Source: Shewanella aquimarina (GTDB lineage: Bacteria; Pseudomonadota; Gammaproteobacteria; Enterobacterales; Shewanellaceae). From it: a stretch of 64,000 nt of DNA. A model generated the notes under the pieces. The model was not told where the DNA came from. It saw only the letters and a list, made by a program, of their open reading frames with translations, and did not search any database. A program made the position numbers and the translations under genes. This document shows, piece after piece, positions 10,126 to 18,475 of this stretch. Where the stretch lies: NCBI RefSeq assembly GCF_023349185.1, contig NZ_JAKIKY010000015.1, positions 1-64,000 on the forward strand, read 5' to 3'. Numbering within the stretch: position 1 is the stretch's first letter; each line of letters starts with the position of its first letter.

Positions 10126-11538
10126 ATGAGTAAGCAAACCATGCATCAACTAAAGCGCAGTGCCATGGCACTCGCCATTAGTGCGATGTTGATACCCGGG
10201 GCAGCCTCTAGCCAAACGCTAGAACAGGCTGTCGCCCATACGCTGGATACCAATCCAGATATTCGCATCGCATTTAATCGCTTCAAGGCACGCGAAGAGC
10301 AGGTCAATCAGGCAATCGCCGGTTACATGCCAAGCGTTGATATCAGTGGTGGCTATGGCTGGGAGCAGACAAATAGTCCGTCTACCCGCCGCCGTGCAGG
10401 CCAGGGCGATGTTGACGAGGATGGTGTCATCGAATTGATGCGTGGTGAAGTCGGATTTAGCATCAAGCAGATGCTTTTCGACGGTTTCTACACCTCGAGC
10501 GAAGTGGATCGTTTTAGCTTCGAAGCCAGCGCCGATCAATGGGCCCTGTTTGCCGCTGCCGAAGATATCGCACTGGATGTGGCTAAAGTCTACGTCAACT
10601 ATATCCGTAGTGAGCAAGTGCTGACCCTGGCAGAGAAAAACCTGCAGAGTCATAAAGACATCTATGATCAGATCAAACAGCGTACAGATTCGGGCCTGGG
10701 CTCAGTCGCAGATCTGTCTCAAATCACGGGTCGTCTGGCCCGCGCCAACGCCAACGTGATCGCGGCGAAGAACAACTTCTTCGATGCCAAGGCGCAGTTT
10801 GTTCGTATCGTCGAGAAAGAGCCGGAAAACCTAATCGTTCCCGTGCCTGATGACGATATGCTGCCGACCAACCTCACCGACGGCCTCAAGGTTGCCCAGG
10901 AAAACCATCCTATTCTGAAATCGGCCGCCAGTGATATCTCGGCAGCAGAGAACGAGCGTTCATCTGCCCAATCCAACTACTATCCTAAGCTCTCGCTGGA
11001 ATTAGGTGGTAACTGGAACGATAACCTTGACGGTGAAGATGGCTACTCAGCCTTCGCCTCACAAAATGTCGGCGGTCATAACAATGATCTTGTCGCCATG
11101 GTAAGGGTGAAATACAACCTGTTTGCCGGTGGTAAAGATCTGGCCCGCGAGAAGGAAGCGGCCTACAAGATCGGCGAGGCAAAAGAGATTCGCCAGCGTG
11201 CCTATCGTCAGGTGGTCGAAGGGGTCAACCTGGCCTGGAACGCCTATGAGATGCTAGAGCCACAGAAGCTCTATATCCGCGATCACGTCATCGCAGCCAA
11301 AGACACTCAAGTCGCCTATAGCCAACAGTTCAACCTGGGACAGCGCACCTTATTGGATTTGCTGGATACCGAAAACGAACTGTTTGAAGCGCGTAAGGAT
11401 TACCTCGATGCCGAATATGACGAGATCCTCTCCGAATATCGCATCCTTAACGCTACAGGAAGACTACTGGAATCGCTTCGTGTGACTCGCCCCGATGTCT
11501 GGAAGGGTGAGCGCGAATACGAAGGGGGAGTAAAATAA
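10126..11538 (+). CDS. aggA: TolC-family outer membrane channel (AggA)
   Basis: The 470-residue protein has a signal peptide (cleavage near AASS-QTLEQAV) and the two-repeat coiled-coil organisation of outer membrane efflux proteins. Typical segments are an N-terminal LEQAVAHTLDTNPDI and a C-terminal YSQQFNLGQRTLLDLLDTENELF. AggA of Shewanella is the outer membrane pore of the adhesin export system and was linked to autoaggregation. A GGGGGG-type SD lies about 10 nt upstream of the ATG. The TAA stop shares its last base with the ATG of the next gene. Confidence 0.93.
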   Translation: MSKQTMHQLKRSAMALAISAMLIPGAASSQTLEQAVAHTLDTNPDIRIAFNRFKAREEQVNQAIAGYMPSVDISGGYGWEQTNSPSTRRRAGQGDVDEDGVIELMRGEVGFSIKQMLFDGFYTSSEVDRFSFEASADQWALFAAAEDIALDVAKVYVNYIRSEQVLTLAEKNLQSHKDIYDQIKQRTDSGLGSVADLSQITGRLARANANVIAAKNNFFDAKAQFVRIVEKEPENLIVPVPDDDMLPTNLTDGLKVAQENHPILKSAASDISAAENERSSAQSNYYPKLSLELGGNWNDNLDGEDGYSAFASQNVGGHNNDLVAMVRVKYNLFAGGKDLAREKEAAYKIGEAKEIRQRAYRQVVEGVNLAWNAYEMLEPQKLYIRDHVIAAKDTQVAYSQQFNLGQRTLLDLLDTENELFEARKDYLDAEYDEILSEYRILNATGRLLESLRVTRPDVWKGEREYEGGVK

Positions 11539-12143
11539 TGAAAGCCTTATTGATTATTCTTAGCGTCGCCTTACTGGGCGGCTGCGCCTCGCGCGACATA
11601 GTGACCATGGATACCCCAACCAATCAGGTATTCGATCTTAACGACAAAGATAAAGATGGTGTTATTGTCGCTCGCGAACGCTGTAACGATACTGTGCTCG
11701 GTGCCAACATTGATAACTACGGCTGTGGTAAGATTAAGCCGATCAATGAGCGTCAAGAACTTAAGATATTGTTCGCCAACGACTCTTACTACATTGATCC
11801 CCAGTACTATGATCAGGTAGAAATGGTTGCGACTTTCATGAGACAGTACCCCAATACTAAGGTGACCATCGAGGGCCACTGCAGTAAGACGGGTAGCTAT
11901 GAGCACAACCTGACGCTGTCGCAAAACCGCGCCGATGCTGTAACTTCGCTGTTGTCCGAGCGATTCGGTATCGCCAACGACCGTCTGACCGCCATAGGCT
12001 ACAGCTACGACAGACCGGTAGACCCTACTCATACCAAGATGGCACACACACGTAACCGCCGCGTGATCGCAGAGGTAACGGGTGAAGACACCAGAGCCGA
12101 TATGAAGTGGCACATCTACACTGTTGATGAACAAGTAAAATAA
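11538..12143 (+). CDS. OmpA-family peptidoglycan-binding lipoprotein of the bpf operon
   Basis: The 201-residue protein begins with a lipoprotein signal and lipobox LLGGC (Cys16). Its C-terminal OmpA domain contains IEGHCSKTGSYEHNLTLSQ and RADAVTSLL, the peptidoglycan-binding signature, although one position of the usual GHTD-like core reads GHCS. A DLNDKDKDGVI segment near residue 32 resembles a calcium-binding thrombospondin type-3-like loop. It overlaps aggA by 1 nt (TAATG). In Shewanella bpf operons an OmpA-like gene occupies this slot; I infer a role in anchoring or stabilising the export complex. Confidence 0.88.
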   Translation: MKALLIILSVALLGGCASRDIVTMDTPTNQVFDLNDKDKDGVIVARERCNDTVLGANIDNYGCGKIKPINERQELKILFANDSYYIDPQYYDQVEMVATFMRQYPNTKVTIEGHCSKTGSYEHNLTLSQNRADAVTSLLSERFGIANDRLTAIGYSYDRPVDPTHTKMAHTRNRRVIAEVTGEDTRADMKWHIYTVDEQVK

Positions 12144-12160
12144 AAAAATAGTCGGAGAAG

Positions 12161-12868
12161 ATGAAGGCCAAAATTGGCAGGCAAAAACGCTTTCAAAGGG
12201 TCTGCCAACTTTGCGTTGTGGCAACGGCCCTGGGGTTTTCTTGCCTATACGCTTCTCCGACACAAACACTCGACGCCAACTACATTAAGTCCACCCTAGA
12301 AGCCCGATACGGTGAGCGCGCAGGCATGCGCGTCGCCGCCTGGTTTAAGGTGCTGGACGAATCGCAGGGGCTGAGTGAACAAGAGAAGATCACCAAGGTA
12401 AATAACTTTTTCAATCTGTTTAGGTTTGTGGACGACATCAAGTTGTGGGGCGTCAGTAACTACTGGGCCACACCGATGGAGTTTATCGGGGTGAATGGCG
12501 GCGATTGTGAAGATTTCTCCATCGCCAAATATTTCACCCTACTGCAGCTGGGCATTCCCGATGACAAGCTGCGGATCACTATGGTCAAGGCCACCTCGGT
12601 CAACCAGTACCACATGGTGTTAGCCTACTATGAAACGCCCGGCTCCATCCCCTTGGTGTTGGATAACCTGGACAGACAGATTAAACCGGCCACCCAGAGA
12701 CAAGATCTGATCCCCGTATACAGCTTTAACGGTCGTCAGTTGTGGCTAAACAAAGAAAAAGGTCGCGGTGTACTGGCAGGCTCATCGGGACGCCTTGAAA
12801 AATGGAATGATCTCAAAAATAGATTAGGTGTTGAGCGACTCAAAATGCCTAAGTTAAGATTGGAGTAG
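12161..12868 (+). CDS. bpfG: LapG-type periplasmic cysteine protease
   Basis: The 235-residue protein belongs to the transglutaminase-like cysteine peptidase family (DUF920). The candidate catalytic triad is Cys116 in NGGDCEDFS, His151 in NQYHMVLAYY and Asp168 in PLVLDNLD. An N-terminal hydrophobic segment (about residues 15-31) should export it. LapG/BpfG cleaves the N-terminal region of the adhesin and releases the cell from the biofilm; calcium-dependent activity is known in the family. GGAGAAG precedes the ATG. It sits immediately upstream of its LapD-like regulator. Confidence 0.93.
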   Translation: MKAKIGRQKRFQRVCQLCVVATALGFSCLYASPTQTLDANYIKSTLEARYGERAGMRVAAWFKVLDESQGLSEQEKITKVNNFFNLFRFVDDIKLWGVSNYWATPMEFIGVNGGDCEDFSIAKYFTLLQLGIPDDKLRITMVKATSVNQYHMVLAYYETPGSIPLVLDNLDRQIKPATQRQDLIPVYSFNGRQLWLNKEKGRGVLAGSSGRLEKWNDLKNRLGVERLKMPKLRLE

Positions 12869-12876
12869 CGAAAACA

Positions 12877-14799
12877 ATGACACTGTTTCGACAGATATAC
12901 TCACTGCTTTTTGGCCTGTTCTTGGTCGTTGTCATCAGCCTGGCTTATGTACAATTTACAGAGACGCAAAGCTTTCTGACCAAGCAGATGGAGTCCGATC
13001 TCAATAACACCAGCCACAGTCTGGGGATCATGCTGGTTCCCGATCTGGAAGCGGGTGACATTGTCGGCGCGGAGACGCTGATCAACGTTATCTTCGAAGG
13101 CGGCTATTACCAACAGGTGAAACTCACCTGGCTGGTCGATGGCAAACAACAGGTGTGGGAAAACGACGTTAAGATTGAGGGCGTCCCCCAATGGTTTATC
13201 GACCTGGGGTTCTTCGAAACCATTAAACGCGAAAGCACCATTACCTCGGGTTGGATCCAACTGGCCAAGCTAGAGATCACCGCCCACCCTGGCTTTGGTT
13301 ACAACGAGCTGTGGCGCACCCTGACCAACGCCATCATAGTCATCTCTATCCTGTTTTTACTCGCCATCATGCTGGCGCGCTTCGGACTAACCTGGATCCT
13401 GCGACCACTGCATGAGATTGCCGAGCATGCGACCGAAATCGCCCAGCGTAAGTTTGGTCCAGACATGGCAATTCCCAAGACCTCTGAGCTTAAATCCGTG
13501 GTCGAAGCCTTTAACAGCATGTCTCACCAGCTCAAGCAGATCTTCAGCTCTCTGGACGAAGAGGTGACAGAACTGCGCAAGAAGAACCTAGTGGATCAAG
13601 TCTCTAAGCTGCCAAACCGACAATATATGATGGGCCGCCTCAACAGCTGGTTGAATGAACCCAACAATGGCTCGCTGATGATGGCTAAGTTTGACTGGCT
13701 AGAAGAGGTGCACAGCAAGTATGGCTATCAGGTTCGCGATGAAACCATACGCCTGCTGGCCGAGAAAATGCAGGAGCAACTAGACGAGATCGCCCCTTCC
13801 GTCATCGCCCGTATCGCCGCCTATGAATTTGCCTTCCTGATCACCAGTGCCGAACAGGAGCAGAGCAGCAAGTACCTGCATACCCTGATCAGAACCGTGA
13901 ATCAGGAGATCTCCAAGGCGGGCTGTAAGCCTAACGAGCAGTTTGCCATAGGTATCGCCCAGCGCACCGACAACATGACGGTATCGGACATACTGGCGCA
14001 GACAGACAACGCATTGCAGAAGGCAATCGCCGACAACAAGGTGTTCCATTGGTTCGAGAGTAACGAGAAGCAGCTTTACACCCGTGAGCAGTGGCGAGAG
14101 CATTTGAGCGAGGCCATCAGCAGCAAGAAGTTCCAGTTCAAATGGCAGCCGGTCTATCATACCCACAAAGATGAGGTGGTGCAGCGTGAGCTCTATTGTC
14201 AGCTCACCATAGGCGATAAAGAGATCCACGCGGGCCAGTTTATGCCTTATGTCGAGCTGCTCTCACTGGGGTCTATGCTGGACAGATGCCTGATCGAAAC
14301 CATAGTGGAAAATGGTCTGCTGGAGCGTAATGATGAGCCTATCGCCATCAACCTTACCTTCAACAGTCTGAGCGATACCAGTTTCCATAAATGGCTCAAC
14401 AAGTTCCTGAGCAGTACGCAGCAGGCCCAGCGTATCGTGTTTGATATTCCAGAGGCCGGCGTCTATAGCGATCCCGACGCCTGTCAGGCCCTGTGCAACA
14501 TCATTCGTGATAATGGCGCCCACTTCGGCATCGATCACTTCGGTCGTCAGTTTGGCTCTATGTCTTACCTGCAGAACCTGAGACCTAGCTACGTCAAGTT
14601 AGATCAATCCTTCGCCTACTATGACGAGAACGAGCACAACAGCGAGCTGTGCCGCGCCCTGGTAAACGTCGCCAGAGGCCTGGATATCCAGATCATCGTC
14701 ACAGGCATTCAGGAGCAGCCACAATTGGCACGTTTCGAGCCGCTCAAGGCCAACGCCTACATGGGCTACATCTACCCGCCCACTCGGGTTGAGCTATAA
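12877..14799 (+). CDS. bpfD: LapD-like c-di-GMP receptor, degenerate GGDEF-EAL
   Basis: The 640-residue inner-membrane protein has TM1 (about residues 7-25), a periplasmic LapD/MoxY-type sensor domain, TM2 (about 150-170), HAMP, GGDEF-like and EAL-like domains. The GGDEF site reads AAYEF and the EAL site reads ELYCQ, so neither enzymatic motif is intact. This is the LapD pattern: c-di-GMP binds the degenerate EAL domain and the periplasmic domain then sequesters LapG. It is the last gene of the operon, 8 nt after bpfG, and is followed by a strong terminator. Confidence 0.93.
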   Translation: MTLFRQIYSLLFGLFLVVVISLAYVQFTETQSFLTKQMESDLNNTSHSLGIMLVPDLEAGDIVGAETLINVIFEGGYYQQVKLTWLVDGKQQVWENDVKIEGVPQWFIDLGFFETIKRESTITSGWIQLAKLEITAHPGFGYNELWRTLTNAIIVISILFLLAIMLARFGLTWILRPLHEIAEHATEIAQRKFGPDMAIPKTSELKSVVEAFNSMSHQLKQIFSSLDEEVTELRKKNLVDQVSKLPNRQYMMGRLNSWLNEPNNGSLMMAKFDWLEEVHSKYGYQVRDETIRLLAEKMQEQLDEIAPSVIARIAAYEFAFLITSAEQEQSSKYLHTLIRTVNQEISKAGCKPNEQFAIGIAQRTDNMTVSDILAQTDNALQKAIADNKVFHWFESNEKQLYTREQWREHLSEAISSKKFQFKWQPVYHTHKDEVVQRELYCQLTIGDKEIHAGQFMPYVELLSLGSMLDRCLIETIVENGLLERNDEPIAINLTFNSLSDTSFHKWLNKFLSSTQQAQRIVFDIPEAGVYSDPDACQALCNIIRDNGAHFGIDHFGRQFGSMSYLQNLRPSYVKLDQSFAYYDENEHNSELCRALVNVARGLDIQIIVTGIQEQPQLARFEPLKANAYMGYIYPPTRVEL

Positions 14800-14801
14800 C
14801 G

Positions 14802-14831
14802 AAAAAAGCTGCCCAAAAGGCAGCTTTTTTT
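14802..14831 (+). terminator. Rho-independent terminator of the bpf operon
   Basis: AAAAAAGCTGCC and GGCAGCTTTTTT form a 12-bp perfect stem around CAAAA, followed by T residues, 3 nt after the bpfD stop codon. Confidence 0.93.
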
Positions 14832-14870
14832 ATCCATATGAGAAGGCTTAATAAATAGAAAGAAGGCCTT

Positions 14871-15033
14871 ATACCAATCACAGTAAGTATGTGCTCAGAA
14901 ATAGCGCAGGAAAAACGTTTGAGAACAAAGCAGGATGTTTAGATAAGTAGTTATTCTACAATTAAAAATTGCTAGTACAGTTATCGAGCGTTTTAACAAG
15001 CTAGAATGATCAATTATTCATTACGATTGGTAT
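14871..15033. mobile_element. Short inverted-repeat element (MITE-like), copy 1
   Basis: A 163-bp non-coding block is bounded by perfect 9-bp terminal inverted repeats ATACCAATC / GATTGGTAT. A second copy with the same ends and about 90% or better identity lies at 61918-62079. It contains no open frame of note. Size, terminal repeats and dispersed copies fit a non-autonomous transposable element or a REP-type family; the mobilising transposase is not in this window. Confidence 0.8.
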
Positions 15034-15051
15034 TATTTACAAAAGACAGGC

Positions 15052-15084
15052 AAAGAAAAAGCCCTTCGATTACTCGAGGGGCTT
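15052..15084 (-). terminator. Terminator of the tRNA operon
   Basis: Reading the minus strand, AAGCCCCTCGA pairs with TCGAAGGGCTT (one mismatch) around GTAA and is followed by TTTCTTT. It lies 9 nt downstream of the last tRNA. Confidence 0.85.
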
Positions 15085-15093
15085 ATCTATGAT

Positions 15094-15170
<77 letters not shown>

Positions 15171-15223
15171 AAAATCTTTTTGTATCAGTAAATGACATCT
15201 TAAAACATCACTCACTTGGAAAC

Positions 15224-15300
<77 letters not shown>

Positions 15301-15384
15301 AAACAATGGATATTTTACGAGGTGCCGCCTCACTTCACTTTATCAAAAATTGGAATGACTCGTGAAGTCTGTTGCAAGAAGAAG

Positions 15385-15460
15385 TGGGGTGACTGATGGG
15401 ACTTGAACCCACGACAACCGGAATCACAATCCGGGGCTCTACCAACTGAGCTACAATCAC
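15385..15460 (-). tRNA. tRNA-His (anticodon GTG)
   Basis: On the minus strand: acceptor GTGATTG pairing with CAGTCAC, D-arm TAGCTCAGTTGGTAGAGC, anticodon loop TTGTGAT, T-arm with TTCAAGT, discriminator C73 and encoded CCA. The base before position 1 is G, as needed for the G-1 identity element of tRNA-His. Confidence 0.97.
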
Positions 15461-15503
15461 CACTGATGTTGACTTCTTTACGCTAACTTGACCCTCATCC
15501 AAC

Positions 15504-15580
15504 TGGTGCACCCAGAAGGATTCGAACCCTCGGCCTCACCCTCCGGAGGGGTGCGCTCTATCCAGCTGAGCTATGGGTGC
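15504..15580 (-). tRNA. tRNA-Arg (anticodon CCG)
   Basis: The minus-strand 77-nt cloverleaf starts GCACCCATAGCTCAG, has anticodon loop CTCCGGA (CCG), T-arm GGTTCGAATCC and encoded CCA. It is the first gene of a four-tRNA operon. Confidence 0.97.
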
Positions 15581-15600
15581 CTGCCTTGTTAGCGCCGCAT

Positions 15601-15629
15601 ATAGTATGGATTATTTTACTGCGCGTCTA
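15601..15629 (-). promoter_or_regulatory. Sigma70 promoter of the tRNA operon
   Basis: On the minus strand TAGACG (15629-15624) and TACTAT (15606-15601) are separated by exactly 17 bp. They are followed by a GC-rich ATGCGGCGC segment that resembles the stringent discriminator of stable RNA promoters. Confidence 0.65.
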
Positions 15630-15798
15630 TAGCAAACACATATTTTTTTACGCGTTTGCTCAAGTTTTAGCAGATTTAAGGAGATATTAAGCTGACGACG
15701 TCAAAATAATGACTTGGTGCTGGTGTTTTTTTATGCTATTTATAATCATTACCCCAAATCCTAGCGAAAAAATATAATTACTTGTGATTGGCGGAACC

Positions 15799-18447
15799 AT
15801 GTTTAGGGATAAAACAGGTCAACATTCACCCCGTGAAGTTGGCCGTTTATACAAAAGGATATCTCGCTTAAAGAGCCTGGCTCGGAAGTACAAGCGTTCT
15901 GAGATCGTCCAACATACACTATTGGATATCTCCAATCTTGCCGCTCGGGTCGAGCGCGCCGAAGACTTCTACGCAGGTATCCAGACCAATCTCAATCGCC
16001 TCCTCCCCGCAGACAACTTCTTCATCGCCATCACAGACAGAGAAACCAACAAATTAGGTGTACCTTTCTTTGTCGATGAGAAAGATCAGCATCCAAGCCA
16101 GCTTTACCCAAGCGAAGAACTCTCTACCACCCTCAACAGCGGACTCACTGGCTATGTGCTGCGCAGCCAAAAGCCCCTGCTATGTGATGATGATAAGTTT
16201 GAACAGCTGCTCGCCAGCGGTGAAATCGTCAGTCGCGGCTCGAGTTGCCACCAGTGGCTGGGCGTACCTATCTTCAGTAGCGATCAGACCATAGGGGTGA
16301 TCGCGGTACAAAGCTATGATGCCAACATCACCTATGGCGACATAGAAGTTGAGCTGATGACCTTCATCAGCCAGCATATCTCGGGTGTTATCGAGCGGGT
16401 TCAGTATCAGCACAACCTGGAAGCCGCTATCGAGCACAGGACCAAGGAGCTGAGCGTCGCCTACGATAAGCTCAAGCAGGAGGTGACCGAGCGGCGACGG
16501 GCGGAAAACCTGCAAAAATCACTGTTTGAGATTGCCGAGCTCTCCAACTCGACCATAGACCACCACAGCTTCTACAGAGAGCTGCACAGGGTGCTCAGCC
16601 ATCTGCTCCCGGCCAACAACTGTTATATCGCCTTGCTCGAGGACAATGGCCGCGAGCTACATTTTCCCTTCTATGTCTCTCAGCTCAACGTGGGAGCACC
16701 ACAGAGGCGCCCATTGGCCGATGGCCTGACGGAGTTTATCCTCAAACATAAACGTCCCCTGCTGCTCGATGGCAGCGATATCAAGACGCTGATCAAAAAC
16801 AAGCAACTCTACGCCAAGGCACCCCAGCTCAACTACGCCGAAACCATACATCAGTGGATCGGCGTGCCGCTGTTTATTCAGGGCATAGTCAAGGGTGCGC
16901 TAACCATCTACAGCTTTACCCCGTCGCAGACCTACCAGGAGAAAGATCTGGATCTGCTCACCTTCGTGTCGCAGCATATCGCGGCGGCTATCGAGCGCAA
17001 ACTATCCGCTGAATCGCTGAAACAGAGCTACGAACAGTTAGAAGAGAAAGTCGCCCAGCGTACCCGCGCCCTGGCGATGCTCAACCAAGACCTGGAGAAG
17101 GAGATCGCCCAGCGCCGCAAGGTCGAACAACAGCTGGTGCATGATGCCAGCCACGACACCTTAACCGGCCTGCCCAATCGCGCCATGTTTATGGAACGCC
17201 TGGCACAGGCGGTCAAACATGTCAGGCGCCATGCCAGAGACAGATTTGCCCTGCTGTTTATCGACCTCGACCGCTTTAAGCTGATCAACGACACCTTAGG
17301 TCACCTGCAGGGCGATCGCTTTCTAATCGAAACCGCTCGTCGCCTCAACCTCTGCATCAGGAGCAACGACACCTTAGGGCGGATCGGCGGCGATGAGTTT
17401 GTCATACTGCTAGACAGCATTAATACCAATAGTGACGCCATCGAGGTGGCCGAGCGCATCTTAGGCGAGCTGAGCGAGCCCTACCAGCTGTCGAATCAGA
17501 GCTTTACCTCGGGCGCCAGTATTGGCATCGCCTTCAGCGGCCAAAGCAGTGGCGATACCAGCGAATCGCTATTAAAGGACGCCGATGCCGCCATGTATCA
17601 AGCCAAGTCCAACGGCAAGGGCTGCTTCGTCATATTCGATCACAATACCAGCCACCAGCAGAGCCACGACATCACCCTAGAGATAGAGCTGAGGGAGGCG
17701 ATCGCCAAGAAGGCGTTGGCACTACAGTATTTCCCCGTCATGGCATTGGCGACCCAGGAGGTTATCGCGCTGGAACCCAGACTCTATTGGCAACACGAGC
17801 AGCTGGGGAAGATAAAGCAGGATCAGCTAAGCAACATTGCCGAACACTGCAACCTGACCAAGGAGCTGGATCTCTACCTCTTCGATCAGCTCAATAGCGA
17901 CTATGACAAGGTCATGCAGCAGGTCGATGGCAAGGTGCAGCTACATATCAAAGTCGCCAGTCAGCACCTCAAGCATAAGCACGCGGTGCGTAAGCTCAAG
18001 AATCGCATCAAGCAGAGCTACTATAAGCCAGCCAATATCTGGGTCTTCTTCAACGAAAAGGCCTTTGTCGCCGACAGCGACAGCCATATTCAGGCCTTCG
18101 ACATCCTGGCCAAGCAGTCGATCAACATAGGCCTCTGCGCCTACGGCAGTGCCCACACCGCGCTGAGCAGCCTAAGCTTCCTGCCCTTGAGCGGCCTGAA
18201 GCTCGACCCTAGCTATATCAGTCATCTGAATAATCCGCAGCAGAAGAGGCTGCTCAAGGCTCATCAGCTAACCGCATCGGCGCTCGAACTGACCCTGTTT
18301 GTGGAAGGGGTTAAAACGGATCTGCACAGGCAGCAGCTGGTCAGCCTGGGCTTCGACCAAGGTCAGGGCCAGGCGCTGGGCGAGTCTATCGACCCCAGTC
18401 AACTGCCTGAGCCAAGCCGGTCTCGCAGCGGCAGCATCTCTGCCTAG
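15799..18447 (+). CDS. GAF-GAF-GGDEF-EAL signalling protein
   Basis: Two GAF sensor domains (about residues 35-200 and 250-400) are followed by a coiled coil, a GGDEF domain and a C-terminal EAL-like domain. The GGDEF motif is intact (GRIGGDEFVILL) and is preceded by RSND five residues upstream, a proper RxxD inhibitory I-site. The EAL motif position reads EPRLYW and downstream catalytic acids are not evident, so phosphodiesterase activity is doubtful. No transmembrane segment is visible, so it should be cytoplasmic. I chose ATG at 15799 because GGCGGA lies just upstream; an in-frame GTG at 15784 would add five residues. Likely a product-inhibited diguanylate cyclase; the ligand of the GAF domains is unknown. 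Confidence 0.87.
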   Translation: MFRDKTGQHSPREVGRLYKRISRLKSLARKYKRSEIVQHTLLDISNLAARVERAEDFYAGIQTNLNRLLPADNFFIAITDRETNKLGVPFFVDEKDQHPSQLYPSEELSTTLNSGLTGYVLRSQKPLLCDDDKFEQLLASGEIVSRGSSCHQWLGVPIFSSDQTIGVIAVQSYDANITYGDIEVELMTFISQHISGVIERVQYQHNLEAAIEHRTKELSVAYDKLKQEVTERRRAENLQKSLFEIAELSNSTIDHHSFYRELHRVLSHLLPANNCYIALLEDNGRELHFPFYVSQLNVGAPQRRPLADGLTEFILKHKRPLLLDGSDIKTLIKNKQLYAKAPQLNYAETIHQWIGVPLFIQGIVKGALTIYSFTPSQTYQEKDLDLLTFVSQHIAAAIERKLSAESLKQSYEQLEEKVAQRTRALAMLNQDLEKEIAQRRKVEQQLVHDASHDTLTGLPNRAMFMERLAQAVKHVRRHARDRFALLFIDLDRFKLINDTLGHLQGDRFLIETARRLNLCIRSNDTLGRIGGDEFVILLDSINTNSDAIEVAERILGELSEPYQLSNQSFTSGASIGIAFSGQSSGDTSESLLKDADAAMYQAKSNGKGCFVIFDHNTSHQQSHDITLEIELREAIAKKALALQYFPVMALATQEVIALEPRLYWQHEQLGKIKQDQLSNIAEHCNLTKELDLYLFDQLNSDYDKVMQQVDGKVQLHIKVASQHLKHKHAVRKLKNRIKQSYYKPANIWVFFNEKAFVADSDSHIQAFDILAKQSINIGLCAYGSAHTALSSLSFLPLSGLKLDPSYISHLNNPQQKRLLKAHQLTASALELTLFVEGVKTDLHRQQLVSLGFDQGQGQALGESIDPSQLPEPSRSRSGSISA

Positions 18448-18455
18448 GCAGAGAT
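18436..18455. other. 20-bp perfect palindrome over a stop codon
   Basis: ATCTCTGCCT and AGGCAGAGAT form a perfect palindrome that includes the TAG stop (18445-18447) of the GGDEF-EAL gene. It lies 20 bp from the convergent stop codon of rep. There is no T-run, so it is not a normal intrinsic terminator; it could be a hairpin, a protein site or chance. Confidence 0.5.
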
Positions 18456-18475
18456 ATCCACTTAAGCTAGCCCAA

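Noticed and set aside
11571..12269. 232-codon minus-strand frame opposite the OmpA-like gene
   Set aside because: No recognisable protein features; the plus strand has a lipobox and OmpA motif in an operon with tight spacing.
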